64,000 nucleotides of DNA from Pigmentiphaga sp. NML080357 (GCF_002188465.1 NZ_NINW01000049.1:372001-436000), one strand, 5' to 3'. Shown: positions 51,380 to 62,671, numbered from the stretch's first letter. A program made the numbers and translations. The notes: generated by a model from the sequence alone, not told the origin.

Positions 51380-52579
51380 TCAGCGCGCAGGGGGCGGCCT
51401 ATTAGCCGGCAGCCATTTCCAGAAGACCGCGGCCGCTGCCAGCCCCAGCGTGCCGATCGCCGCCACGCCTACCGCCAGCGACGCGACGGCGGTGATGGCG
51501 GACAGTACGACCGGTCCCAGGCTGTTGCCGAGGTCGGCGATCAGCCGCCAGATGCCGAGGAACTCGGTGCGGCCGTGGGCGGGGGAGGCGTCGGCGCCCA
51601 GGGTCATGACGATGCCCGAGCTGATGCCGTTGCCGAAGCCGAGGATCAGCGACACGATGAGGAATGTGGCCACGCCCGTCGTCAGCGAGGTGGCCATCAG
51701 CGCGAAGCCCATCAGCAGCGCGGACGGCAGCGCGACCCACAGCCTTCCGTGCCGATCCATGATCGTGCCGGCGGGATAGAACACCGACATGTCGATGGCG
51801 GCCACCAGGCCGTAGATGATGGAGGTCGACGTCGCCGTCAGCCCAAGGTGGTCGGCCCACAGCGGGACCACCACCTGGCGCGAGGCGCGCAGGGCGCTGA
51901 CGAGCAGGATGCCCAGGCCGAGCGTGAGGAAGACCTTGGCATGGTCGCGCGCGATGTCCTGGACCCGCGGCTTTGCCTGCGGTGCGCCGGGGCGCTGGGC
52001 CGGGGCCATTTCGGGCGCCAGGTGCGCGATCAGGCCGGCGCCGGCCAAGGCCGCCACGGCCACCCAGTAGCCGCCTTGCAGCCCCACGAAGTGGATCATG
52101 GCCGCCCCGGCGAACGGGCCGACGAAAACCCCGATGCGGTTGGTGCCGCCCAGCGTGGAGAGTGCCCGGGCCCGCATGTAGGATGGCACGGCGTCCATCA
52201 GGTAGGTCTGGCGGGCGAGCAGGAAGACCGAAGCGGCGACGCCGACCAGGAAGACGCCCGTCGCCAGCATCCAGGTATGGGTCGCGAAAATGCACAGCAA
52301 CAGCGACAGCACGCTGAGGATCGCGGCGCCGACCATGGACCGCCGTTCCCCGTAGCGGGATGTGATCATCGCCGCGGGGATGTTGCTGACCAGGGACCCG
52401 ATGCCGATCAGCGCCACGATGAGCCCTGACAGCGCGACGGAGGCGTCGAGCTCGCGCGCGCTCAGCGCGATGACCGGAAGGATCGCGCCGTTGCCGACGC
52501 CGTAGAGTACCGAGGGACCGAATGCCGGGATGGCGATTTTCTTGAGGCTGAAGGGGGTATCGCTGCTCGGCGCTGTCAT
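51380..52579 (-). CDS. Major facilitator superfamily transporter
   Basis: 399-residue, 12-helix MFS protein. The loop 2-3 motif appears as TSRYGERRSMVGAA and the corresponding loop 8-9 motif as DRHGRLWVALPSALLMG. The central loop (APAQRPGAPQAKPRVQDIARDHAK) is hydrophilic. LGGTNRIGVFVGPFAGAAMIHFVG is a motif of drug/sugar-efflux-type members. The direction and substrate of transport are not predictable. It is monocistronic, with a large hairpin right behind it, and sits 159 bases from the convergent end of the next membrane-protein gene. Confidence 0.9.
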   Translation of the reverse strand: MTAPSSDTPFSLKKIAIPAFGPSVLYGVGNGAILPVIALSARELDASVALSGLIVALIGIGSLVSNIPAAMITSRYGERRSMVGAAILSVLSLLLCIFATHTWMLATGVFLVGVAASVFLLARQTYLMDAVPSYMRARALSTLGGTNRIGVFVGPFAGAAMIHFVGLQGGYWVAVAALAGAGLIAHLAPEMAPAQRPGAPQAKPRVQDIARDHAKVFLTLGLGILLVSALRASRQVVVPLWADHLGLTATSTSIIYGLVAAIDMSVFYPAGTIMDRHGRLWVALPSALLMGFALMATSLTTGVATFLIVSLILGFGNGISSGIVMTLGADASPAHGRTEFLGIWRLIADLGNSLGPVVLSAITAVASLAVGVAAIGTLGLAAAAVFWKWLPANRPPPAR

Positions 52580-52738
52580 CGGTAGGGGAAGGGATGGTGG
52601 CGCCGGCCGGCATGCCGGCGGGTCGGCGATGACGGCCCGCCACGGGGCGGCACCGGCCGGCGCCGCGTATGGACAATCCCGTCATTGTCGCGCAAATCGG
52701 CGGGGCCGGCAGCGGCGGCCCCGCTGGCGCAGGTGGGG

Positions 52739-53653
52739 CTAGACGATGTCGTCCCGTCCCTTGCCGCCCACCGTGGCCATCCAGCTCGCGACGAACGCGC
52801 CGATCAGCATCGAGGCGAAGGCCCACAAGGCGAAGGCGGCCGCGGCCTTGCGCGCCGTGTCCGCCGCTTCGCGGGCGGTCTGTTTGGCTTGCTCCGCCGC
52901 CTGCCGGGCGCGGTTGATCACCTCGTCCACGCGCCTTTCCGCGGTGGGCTGGTCGACGCCGGTCTGTGCCGCCACGACCCGGGCCACGTAGGTCCGGTCC
53001 TCGGCGCTCATTTCCCCCTTGGCCAGGCTGGCGGCGACGATGCGGCCCACTTCGGCGCGCGCCGCCCCCGGCTCGCCGGCGGGATTGGGCTGTTCGGCCC
53101 GCAGCAGCAGGTCGGCGACGTAGTCGGTGGGCATGCCGCCCTGGCCGCCGGGAAGCGCCTGCCCGGCAGCCGCCGCGGCGGCGGTACCGGTTCCCGCGGC
53201 GATGGCCGCGCCGGCGCGCGCGGTGCCCGCCGCGGCCGATATCAGCGCCGAGCCGATCAGGATGGCGCTGACGACCGCGCTCAGAGCCCAGACCAGGAAG
53301 CCGTGCGCGGTATCGCGGAAGTAGGTCTCGTCGGTATGGACGCCTACCCATTTCGTGCGCAGGCGGCCGGCGATGTAGCCCCCTATTCCGAAGGAAATGA
53401 TGTGGGTGGCGATCATCCAGACGATGGCGCCGATGCCTAGCGTGGCGGCGGAGGCGCCTTCCCCGGACCAGGGCGACATCGACACGAAGCCCAGTCCGGT
53501 ACCGCCGGCAAGCAGCATGAAAGAGACGGCGGAAGCGATGACGGCGCCGGCGATGACGGCGGCCCAGGATACCGCCGAGGTCGGGGATTCATGGACCCGC
53601 GCGGCGGCGGTGCCGGATACGTAAGAATTACCAACGGGCGTAGCGTTTTCCAT
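52739..53653 (-). CDS. Hypothetical Ala-rich integral membrane protein
   Basis: 304-residue protein with four likely helices: SWAAVIAGAVIASAVSFMLLAGG, GIGAIVWMIATHIISFGIGGYIAGRL, FLVWALSAVVSAILIGSALISAAAG, and near the C terminus ALWAFASMLIGAFVASWMATVGG. Between the third and fourth lies a cytosolic or periplasmic Ala-rich region with a probable helical coil (ERRVDEVINRARQAAEQAKQTAREAADTA). The pattern resembles a PhnA-like family of small membrane proteins in proteobacteria, but no function is known to me. It is followed upstream by the 24-residue membrane protein on the same strand. Confidence 0.75.
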   Translation of the reverse strand: MENATPVGNSYVSGTAAARVHESPTSAVSWAAVIAGAVIASAVSFMLLAGGTGLGFVSMSPWSGEGASAATLGIGAIVWMIATHIISFGIGGYIAGRLRTKWVGVHTDETYFRDTAHGFLVWALSAVVSAILIGSALISAAAGTARAGAAIAAGTGTAAAAAAGQALPGGQGGMPTDYVADLLLRAEQPNPAGEPGAARAEVGRIVAASLAKGEMSAEDRTYVARVVAAQTGVDQPTAERRVDEVINRARQAAEQAKQTAREAADTARKAAAAFALWAFASMLIGAFVASWMATVGGKGRDDIV

Positions 53654-53703
53654 GGCGTGGCCTTTTTTGTGGTTTAGAGAGGCGTCGAACCGCGAAGTAC
53701 CCG

Positions 53704-53778
53704 CTAATGCCAGAACAGGGCGAGCAGGATGATGATGGGAATGGGAACGCCCAGAAGCCAGAGCAGGATGGCGCGCAT
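53704..53778 (-). CDS. 24-residue single-helix membrane miniprotein
   Basis: Tiny ORF that encodes MRAILLWLLGVPIPIIILLALFWH (stop TAG). The whole peptide is one hydrophobic helix with a central Pro-Ile-Pro. CGGAGA lies about seven bases ahead of the ATG on the minus strand. Similar miniproteins are found in other Burkholderiales, to my recollection. The next gene downstream, 50 bases on, is the Ala-rich membrane protein at 52739, so the two may form one transcript. It is too short for normal gene finders. Confidence 0.6.
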   Translation of the reverse strand: MRAILLWLLGVPIPIIILLALFWH

Positions 53779-56331
<2,553 letters not shown>

Positions 56332-56400
56332 AGAGAGGCTCCCCCCTGCGCGCTTACGCGCGCCCGGCGGTGAGCCCCCCAGCCGCTACGCGGCAGCCCC
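56332..56400. repeat. GC-rich intergenic palindromic element (REP-like)
   Basis: Directly behind icd. It contains GCGCG-CTTA-CGCGC, then CCGC-TAC-GCGG, with runs of C between (GGCTCCCCCC, GAGCCCCCC). The TTACGCGCG motif is shared with the hairpin at 51324-51379. It is non-coding here. It resembles the repeated extragenic elements of Bordetella/Achromobacter genomes as I remember them, but copy number was not checked. Confidence 0.45.
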
Positions 56401-56507
56401 GCGAGGACGTCGGGCCCCGTAGGGAGCGGCACTGGCGGACCGGCAAAGCCCGATCCGCTGTGCCCTGGGTCCGACAGGATGGGCGAATGCCCGCCGCGGT
56501 CTGAACG

Positions 56508-56538
56508 AAAAACGCCCGCGTGCGGGCGTTTTGTTTTT
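56508..56538 (+). terminator. Intrinsic terminator of icd
   Basis: AACGCCCGC-GT-GCGGGCGTT (56511-56530) with AAAAA before and TTTTGTTTTT after. This is a strong rho-independent terminator that could work in both directions. It lies 180 bases behind the icd stop, after the palindromic element. Confidence 0.9.
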
Positions 56539-56559
56539 CTGCGAGGAAGATGGCCGCTT

Positions 56560-57198
56560 ATGGCGAATGAATGCCGTGCCGGAATGGATCCCCCTGACGA
56601 GTTGCTCGTGAGCGTCTATACCCGTTGGCACCAAGGGTCCGTCATCGGCGGCATCGTGCTGTGCCCGGCGCTTGCCATATCCGTGATCCATTTTTGGCAC
56701 GATTTCGTCATCGGGATCGTGCTCGGCATGATCGGCCTGCTGGGCCCCGGGCTGATTGCGTTCCGGGGCTTTCCGTCCAAAGACACCGTGGTGGTCCAGC
56801 CCCATGGTCTGGCGTTTTCGCGCCGGGGCTGGGTGCCTTATTCGGAGATCCTGAGCTACGGCGCCGACGACTATCTCAAGCTCAAGCGCGCCGGCCGGAC
56901 CACCTTGCTCGTCGCCGGCCGCCAGACCGGCCACTATGCCCGCCTGTGCGGGCAGTTCATCCGGTCCATCGAAGCCTGGCATGCGTCCCAGCCTGCCGGT
57001 ACGCCGCAGGCCGGGCGCACGCGCTTCTATGGCGGACCGCTGGCGCGCACGATAGGAGGCCTCCTCGTGCTCGGATCCTTCTTCGCCGCCTGGGCGGCGT
57101 GGAGCTTCACGCCGCCGAAGATCTACCTGCTGGCAATGGGAGGCACGGCTCTGGTCGTCGGGCTGGCGATGCTGGCGGGGCGCAAGCCGTCTCCCTGA
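56560..57198 (+). CDS. Hypothetical membrane protein
   Basis: 212-residue protein with two helices near the N terminus (GSVIGGIVLCPALAISVIHFWHDFVIGIVLGMIGLLGPGLIAFRGF) and two near the C terminus (IGGLLVLGSFFAAWAAWSFTPP and IYLLAMGGTALVVGLAML). Between them is a cytosolic PH-like stretch (TVVVQPHGLAFSRRGWVPYSEILSYGADDYLKLKRAGRTTLLVAG), like the bacterial bPH_2/YdbT pattern. Start ATG 56560 has GAGGA upstream; ATG 56584 is possible. The function is unknown. It converges on the MarR gene. Confidence 0.7.
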   Translation: MANECRAGMDPPDELLVSVYTRWHQGSVIGGIVLCPALAISVIHFWHDFVIGIVLGMIGLLGPGLIAFRGFPSKDTVVVQPHGLAFSRRGWVPYSEILSYGADDYLKLKRAGRTTLLVAGRQTGHYARLCGQFIRSIEAWHASQPAGTPQAGRTRFYGGPLARTIGGLLVLGSFFAAWAAWSFTPPKIYLLAMGGTALVVGLAMLAGRKPSP

Positions 57199-57271
57199 AG
57201 CCGGGGACCTGGGCGCGGCATGGAACCGGCGCGCTTTTTCAAGGGCGCCACGGATCCGGCTCCGCATGGCC

Positions 57272-57736
57272 TCACCCCAACCGGATCAGCCGGTCCAGCG
57301 CCTTCATGAAGCCGTCCAGGTCTACGCCTTCCAGCGCCTTGTGAAGCCGCGCCTCGTGCGCGGCTACCAGGCGCCGCAGCTCAACCAATTGCCGGCGCCC
57401 CGCCGGCGTGATGCGCAGCAGGACCGTGCGCCGGTCCTCGCTCGTCCGCTCGCGCGCGACCAGGCCGCGCTGCTGCAGTTTCTCGATGATGGGCACCATG
57501 GCGGACCGGCTCAGGCCCAGGACCTGGCCGAGCGCGCCCTGGGCGACGAATTCGTTGGCGTCCAGGACCTCGAGCGCGCCATGCATGGCGGTGGTGAGCT
57601 GGAGTTCGGCCAGGCTGGCGTCGATGTCGCGCAGCGCGGCGGAGTGGGCGCGGCGCAGCTTGAAACCGATCAGCTTGGGCAGGCTGCTTTGCTGGATAGT
57701 CTTGGCCATGTCGTGAGCGAGTGTACTGAAAGTCAT
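57272..57736 (-). CDS. MarR-family transcriptional regulator
   Basis: 154-residue regulator with the winged helix QGALGQVLGLSRSAMVPIIEKLQQRGLVARERTSEDRRTVLLRITPAGRR, the classic MarR DRR wing. It is divergent from the amidohydrolase gene. The 108-base interval holds an inverted repeat overlapping the predicted promoter of that gene, so it most likely represses the amidohydrolase-Bug operon and itself until a phenolic or carboxylic ligand binds. Confidence 0.92.
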   Translation of the reverse strand: MTFSTLAHDMAKTIQQSSLPKLIGFKLRRAHSAALRDIDASLAELQLTTAMHGALEVLDANEFVAQGALGQVLGLSRSAMVPIIEKLQQRGLVARERTSEDRRTVLLRITPAGRRQLVELRRLVAAHEARLHKALEGVDLDGFMKALDRLIRLG

Positions 57737-57763
57737 CGTTTCACGCTCCGGGATGGATTCGCC

Positions 57764-57815
57764 GATATTGTTCGATATAAAACTGTTTGACGATGAACAA
57801 ATATCCGACTATGCT
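57764..57815 (+). promoter_or_regulatory. Amidohydrolase promoter with MarR-type operator halves
   Basis: The promoter has TTGACG (57787-57792) and TATGCT (57810-57815), with a 17-base spacer. The inverted halves GATATTGTTCG (57764-57774) and CGATGAACAAATATC (57791-57805) flank and fill this promoter; the right half sits between -35 and -10. Binding of MarR there would block RNA polymerase. The region is clearly AT-richer than its surroundings. Confidence 0.65.
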
Positions 57816-57844
57816 CCGCCTCATCAATGGAGGACGGAGGAGAC

Positions 57845-58762
57845 ATGTTCATCGTCGACAACCACATCCACCTCGGCCAGCCGGGCGTGCACGTGTCGGA
57901 TTACATCTATAAGGAATTGCGCAAGAACTGGACGGAACGCGGCTTTCGCTATCACAGCGTCGAAGTGGCATCCGAGAAGCGGGAGGTGACGGCGCTGGTG
58001 GACGTCATGGACGAGGCGGGGCTGGATGTCTGCTGCGTGCTGGCGGGTAACTGGAACCGCGTCCTGCCCCCGGAGCAGCGGCCCTACAACGTGCCGAATG
58101 CCTTCGTCGCCACGCAGGTAGCGCAATCGGGCGGACGGCTGATCGGGATCTGCAGCGTGGACCCCATCGTAGATCCGTGGGATGCGGCCGACGAACTGGA
58201 GCGTTGCGTCCGCGACGAGGACTTCCGCGGATGCAAGCTGTATCCCACCTACGCCCACTTCGACCCGCGCGACAAGGCGTGCGAGCCCGTGTACGAAGCC
58301 GCCTCGGCGCTCGGTATTCCCATTCATTTCCACATGGGCTATACGCCGGTCTGCGGCGCCGACATGAAACTGCAGCAGCCGTGGCTGCTGGACGAGGTCG
58401 GGCGCCGTTTTCCAAAGCTCAAGGTGGTGGTGTGCCACATGGGCTATCCCTATGCGGAGGAAGCCATGGGGCTGGTGTCGCGGCACGAGAACTTCCATGC
58501 CGACCTGAGCGCGCTCGGTTTCCACCATCCGCGCAAGGTCTACCAGCTGATCCACGACTTCGGCTGTGTGAATTCCTGGGATCGCCTGCTGTACGGCTCG
58601 GAAAATCCTTTCATGCGCACCTTCCACAAGACGGTGATGTCAATCAACGAAGTGGCGGCGGAGATAGGCATGCCCGAGATCCCGCAGGACGCGCTGGAGC
58701 ACATTCTCGGCGGCAATGCCTGCCGGCTGTACCGGATCGACCGGGCGGCGCTGGGGCGCTGA
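57845..58762 (+). CDS. Amidohydrolase family protein (ACMSD/2-pyrone-dicarboxylate-lactonase type)
   Basis: 305-residue TIM-barrel metal-dependent hydrolase or decarboxylase. It starts MFIVDNHIHLGQ (HxH metal ligands), then IPIHFHMGYTP (His), VVVCHMGYPYAEEAM (His) and YGSENPFMRTFHKT. The usual metal-ligand Asp of this last motif (GSD-x-P) is Glu here. GGAGGAG precedes ATG 57845. Family members decarboxylate or hydrolyse aromatic acids and lactones. It forms an operon with the following Bug gene, under the MarR regulator. Confidence 0.88.
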   Translation: MFIVDNHIHLGQPGVHVSDYIYKELRKNWTERGFRYHSVEVASEKREVTALVDVMDEAGLDVCCVLAGNWNRVLPPEQRPYNVPNAFVATQVAQSGGRLIGICSVDPIVDPWDAADELERCVRDEDFRGCKLYPTYAHFDPRDKACEPVYEAASALGIPIHFHMGYTPVCGADMKLQQPWLLDEVGRRFPKLKVVVCHMGYPYAEEAMGLVSRHENFHADLSALGFHHPRKVYQLIHDFGCVNSWDRLLYGSENPFMRTFHKTVMSINEVAAEIGMPEIPQDALEHILGGNACRLYRIDRAALGR

Positions 58763-58803
58763 ACTGGATTCGCCATCGACGCCGTCACCGTAGCGAGGCC
58801 GTC

Positions 58804-59805
58804 ATGAATATCGAACGCAACTTCCTTTCCCGCGCGCTCATTGCGTTGAGCGTCCTGGGTCTGTCGTCCATCGGGCATGCCGCCGCCGCGGAGACCTATC
58901 CGCGCAGGACGGTCAGCATCGTGGTGCCGTTCCCGGCGGGCGGGCCCGCCGACGGCACGGCACGCGTGCTGCAGCCGGCCATGCGCGAAGTGCTGGGCCA
59001 GACCGTGATCGTGGAAAATTTCAGCGGCGCCGGCGGTTCGATCGGCGTCGGCAAGGTGCTGGCCGCGCCGCCCGATGGCCACACGCTGTTGCTGACTACG
59101 TTGGCCGAGCCCATCCTGCCGCCGCGCACCTTGCCCTCGGTAACGTACCGGCCCGAGGACCTGAAGCTGGTCACGCAACTGTCGCATACGCAGCTGGCCC
59201 TGGTCGCGCGCCCGGACGCGCCGTTCAAGAACCTGAAGGAGTTGCTCGCGCACACGACCGGCAAGGGCTCGGCCAGCGTGAACTACGCGACCCCCGGCAG
59301 CGGCACGCTCTACCATCTGGTCAGCGAGCATTTTCGGCAACTGACGGGCGCCGCGCTGACCCACGTTCCTTATCGCGGCATCGCGCCGGAAATCAACGAC
59401 CTGCTAGGCAGCCAGGTCGACGTGGCCTTCCTGCCCCTGGCCGGCAACCTGACCGGTTTCATCAACCAGGGCAAACTGCGGCTGCTGGGGACCTCCGGCA
59501 CCGGACCGGTGCTTCATCTGGACCGGGCTCCCTCGCTCAGGACCGAAGCCGCCCTGAAGGACTTCGACTACACCGTGTGGACCGGTGTGTTCGTGCACAA
59601 GGACACGCCGGATGCCGTGGTCGACAAGGTCCGGGCCGCCGTGGATGCGGCCATGAAGAAAGAGGCGTTCCAGAGTTTCATCCGCGAATCGGGAGGCATA
59701 CCCTTGCGGCATGCGCAATCGGCCGGGGAGGCGGGCGGCATCTATGCCCGTGAGGTGAGGCGCCTGGAGCAGGTGTTCGATGTCGTGCGGCTGAAGGGAT
59801 CGTAG
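58804..59805 (+). CDS. Bug/TctC-family periplasmic binding protein
   Basis: 333-residue Bug receptor with signal peptide (MNIERNFLSRALIALSVLGLSSIGHAAAAE). The motifs are VSIVVPFPAGGPADGTARVLQPAM, VENFSGAGGSIGVGKVLAAPPDG, THVPYRGIAPEINDLLGSQVD and DYTVWTGVFVHKDTP. It lies 41 bases behind the amidohydrolase gene and is probably cotranscribed, binding that enzyme's substrate or a precursor. This is the fourth orphan Bug gene in the window. Confidence 0.92.
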   Translation: MNIERNFLSRALIALSVLGLSSIGHAAAAETYPRRTVSIVVPFPAGGPADGTARVLQPAMREVLGQTVIVENFSGAGGSIGVGKVLAAPPDGHTLLLTTLAEPILPPRTLPSVTYRPEDLKLVTQLSHTQLALVARPDAPFKNLKELLAHTTGKGSASVNYATPGSGTLYHLVSEHFRQLTGAALTHVPYRGIAPEINDLLGSQVDVAFLPLAGNLTGFINQGKLRLLGTSGTGPVLHLDRAPSLRTEAALKDFDYTVWTGVFVHKDTPDAVVDKVRAAVDAAMKKEAFQSFIRESGGIPLRHAQSAGEAGGIYAREVRRLEQVFDVVRLKGS

Positions 59806-60088
59806 GAAGAGGGTACGCGGCGGTCCATGTGGGCCGGGCCGGCAATCGATTTGCGTAATTCGCAGATTCATGGGGTTTTCATGCGGACTGCGCAAAATCC
59901 TTCTTCTGCAACTTCAGCGGCGCAAGGGTTTTCCTGAGTCCACTCTGATCGGCAACGTGCCGAGATCCTGTTGCCTCGTCGGCGGCTCTCGCGCGAAATG
60001 GCACGCGATCCGACTTCTTATCCATGCGTGCCCTTTTCGTGAACGGTCGACAATCGCCACGTGAAGTCGTGGACAACAGGAGATCGGC

Positions 60089-61882
60089 ATGTCGGGAAGT
60101 GGCAATCGCTTGGCGCGCGTACTGGAGTTCCGCTGGGACCGCTCGACGCAGGTGCTGGAGCAGGCCATCGATGCGGTGGTCAGTATCGACCAGCACAACA
60201 ACGTGACCTTCTACAATGCCGCCGCCGAGCGGCTCTGGGGATACACCCGTGCCGAGGTTATCGGCCGTAACGTGAAGATGCTCGTGCCCCAGGCCATCCA
60301 GGCGGCGCATGACGGCTACGTGAATGCCAACCGCGAGACCGGCCGCAACAAGATCGTGGGAACCAGCCGCAAGGTACAGGTCGAGCGCAAGGACGGCGGC
60401 AAGGTCTGGGTGAGCCTGTCGCTGTCGCGGGTGCAGATCGGCCGGCACATTACCTATACCGCCTTCGTGCGCGACATCACGGCCCAGCACGAGGAGCGCG
60501 AGACCATCAACCAGACGCTGGAGCAGGCCCTGGACGCCGTCGTCTCCATCGATGAACGGAACAACGTCACGTTTTTCAACGCCGCGGCCGAGCGCTTCTG
60601 GGGCTATGCGCGCGACGAAGTGCTGGGCCGCAACGTGAAGATGCTGGTGCCACGGGGCATCCAGCCCATGCACGACGACTACGTGGATGCCAATCGCAAG
60701 ACGGGCCGGGACAAGATCGTAGGCACCAGCCGCGAGGTGCAGGTCGAGCGTAAGGATGGCACCCTGGCCTGGGGGGCGTTGTCGCTGTCCAAGATCCGCG
60801 TCGGCGAGCGCATCGTCTATACCGCGTTCGTGAAGGACATCTCGCGCGAGCGCGAAGTGCGGGAGGTCATCAACCAGACGCTGGAGCAGGCCCTGGATGC
60901 CGTCGTGTCCATCGATGGCGAAAACAACGTGACCTTCTTCAACGCGGCGGCCGAGCGCTTGTGGGGCTACGAACGGTCGGAGGTGGTCGGGCGCAACGTG
61001 AAGATGCTGGTGCCGCATGCCATCCAGGCCGTGCACGACAGCTACGTGAACGCCAACCGCAGCACCGGCGTGGACAAGATCGTAGGCACCAGCCGCGACG
61101 TCCTGATCGAACGCAAGGATGGTTCCTCGGTATGGGGCAACCTGTCGCTGTCGCGGGTACGCGTGGGCGACCGCGTGACCTACACCGCTTTCGTCAAGGA
61201 CATCACCCGCGAGCGCGACGCGCGCGAAATGATGAACCAGACGCTGGAGCAGGCGCTGGACGCGGTGGTCACCATCGACGAGAACAACCTCGTCACCTTC
61301 TTCAACGCCGCGGCCGAGCGGATGTGGGGCTACCGCCGCGACGAGGTTATCGGCCGTAACGTGAAGATGCTCGTGCCGCAGGCCATCCAGGGCGACCACG
61401 ACCGGCTGGTCCATGCCAACCGCAGCACCGGCGTGGACAAGATCGTGGGCACCAGCCGCGAAGTGCCCATCGAGCGCAAGGACGGCACCCGCATCTGGGG
61501 ATTGCTGTCGCTCTCGAAGATCCGGCTGGAAGGCAAGATCGCCTATACCGCCTTCGTCAAGAACGTGCAGGCCGAGCACGAGGAGCGCCAGACGACGCAC
61601 AGCGCGATGAGTTCCGTGCTGGCCTCGAGCGAGCAGATCGGCCAGATCGTGGCCGTCATCAACGAGATTGCGGCGCAGACCAACCTGCTGTCGCTCAACG
61701 CGGCAATCGAAGCCGCTCGCGCGGGCGATGCGGGACGGGGCTTCGCCGTGGTGGCCGACGAGGTTCGCAAGCTGGCGATGCGCTCTTCCAAGTCGGCCGG
61801 CGAGATCGACGGCCTGGTCGAGGAAACCAAGAACCGCATCAGCGAACTGGCCCGGTCGCTGCACCTGCACGAACAGGCCTGA
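60089..61882 (+). CDS. Cytosolic methyl-accepting chemotaxis-type protein with four PAS domains
   Basis: 597-residue soluble receptor with no transmembrane helix or HAMP. Four PAS domains of exactly 121 residues each begin at about residues 23, 144, 265 and 386 (each [27 protein letters not shown]...GRNVKMLVP). The last ~90 residues hold the MCP hairpin tip, with [16 protein letters not shown] and [12 protein letters not shown]. The signalling coiled coil is much shorter than the usual ~250 residues, and no methylation helices are apparent. PAS domains of this type often sense redox or oxygen via a cofactor. Start ATG 60089 has AGGAG. No other chemotaxis gene is nearby. Confidence 0.9.
   Translation: MSGSGNRLARVLEFRWDRSTQVLEQAIDAVVSIDQHNNVTFYNAAAERLWGYTRAEVIGRNVKMLVPQAIQAAHDGYVNANRETGRNKIVGTSRKVQVERKDGGKVWVSLSLSRVQIGRHITYTAFVRDITAQHEERETINQTLEQALDAVVSIDERNNVTFFNAAAERFWGYARDEVLGRNVKMLVPRGIQPMHDDYVDANRKTGRDKIVGTSREVQVERKDGTLAWGALSLSKIRVGERIVYTAFVKDISREREVREVINQTLEQALDAVVSIDGENNVTFFNAAAERLWGYERSEVVGRNVKMLVPHAIQAVHDSYVNANRSTGVDKIVGTSRDVLIERKDGSSVWGNLSLSRVRVGDRVTYTAFVKDITRERDAREMMNQTLEQALDAVVTIDENNLVTFFNAAAERMWGYRRDEVIGRNVKMLVPQAIQGDHDRLVHANRSTGVDKIVGTSREVPIERKDGTRIWGLLSLSKIRLEGKIAYTAFVKNVQAEHEERQTTHSAMSSVLASSEQIGQIVAVINEIAAQTNLLSLNAAIEAARAGDAGRGFAVVADEVRKLAMRSSKSAGEIDGLVEETKNRISELARSLHLHEQA
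60155..61606 (+). repeat. Four tandem 363-bp PAS-domain repeats
   Basis: Repeats start at 60155, 60518, 60881 and 61244, each exactly 363 bases with no indels. They share long identical stretches, such as the codons for [16 protein letters not shown] and ERKDG. Near-identity at both protein and DNA level points to recent duplication or ongoing gene conversion. Confidence 0.95.
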
Positions 61883-61918
61883 GCCCCGGCGGGCCGGAGG
61901 CCGGGTCGGCGCCGCGAT

Positions 61919-62671
61919 TCATGCCGAAGCCGAGTCGGCCTCCGCGGCCAGTTTCTCCGCCGCGTCGACCAGCATCCGCCCGATCTCGCGCACGCGCGGC
62001 TTGGCCCGTTCCAGCGGCGCGCCGACCGTGAGCGCGTAGGGCGTGCCGTACAGCACGAGAGGCGCGGCCACCGACAGCGTATCGGCCTGGTGTTCCCCCA
62101 GGTTGACGTGATAGCCCCGCCGGTCTCCTTCTTCCAGCGCCTTGCGCAATTGTTCCCGTGTGGTCGGCGTCCGGTCGGTGAAGCGGGACAGCGGCATGCG
62201 GGCGATCAGCTCGTCGCGCTCTGCGGGCGCCATGGCGGCCAGCAGCGCGCGTCCCGACGCGGCGGCGTGCAGCGGCTTGCGTTCGCCGGTCCGGGCGGTG
62301 AAGCGGACGATGCGCTCGGGCTCGGCCACGTCGAGGTAGACCACCTGGTCGCCGGAGCGCTGGGCCAGGATCAGTGTTTCCCTCAGGCTTTCCCGCAACT
62401 CTTCGAGCACCGGGCGGATACGGGCCGTCAACTGGTCGTGCTCGGCGATGACTCGGGCCTCGTTGAACCACCGGCGCGTCAGGTAGTAGCGCCCGCCGGC
62501 CTGGTGGGCGTAGCCTTCTCCCTCGAGCGTGTCGAGCAGCGCCAGGCAACTGGACTTGGGAAAACCCAGGGCTGCCGAGATCTGCGACAGCGAGGCGGGC
62601 GCCTTGGTCTGCGCGAAGTACTGCAGGATGGTCAGCACGCGCTTGGCGCTTTTTACGTCGTTCGTGTTCAT
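61919..62671 (-). CDS. IclR-family transcriptional regulator
   Basis: 250-residue regulator. The winged helix is KRVLTILQYFAQTKAPASLSQISAALGFPKSSCLALLDTLEGEGY. The effector domain has RTGERKPLHAAASGRALLAAM. It is divergent from the MaoC and CitE genes (130-base interval), which it most likely represses. The AT-rich interval contains dyads at 62731-62774. It differs from the longer IclR protein at 1056, which belongs to the PcaR subgroup. Confidence 0.92.
   Translation of the reverse strand: MNTNDVKSAKRVLTILQYFAQTKAPASLSQISAALGFPKSSCLALLDTLEGEGYAHQAGGRYYLTRRWFNEARVIAEHDQLTARIRPVLEELRESLRETLILAQRSGDQVVYLDVAEPERIVRFTARTGERKPLHAAASGRALLAAMAPAERDELIARMPLSRFTDRTPTTREQLRKALEEGDRRGYHVNLGEHQADTLSVAAPLVLYGTPYALTVGAPLERAKPRVREIGRMLVDAAEKLAAEADSASA

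Noticed and set aside
59879-61870. Minus-strand frame of 663 codons with internal repeats
   Set aside because: Its repeats are the mirror of the four PAS repeats; the sense strand gives clear PAS and MCP motifs.
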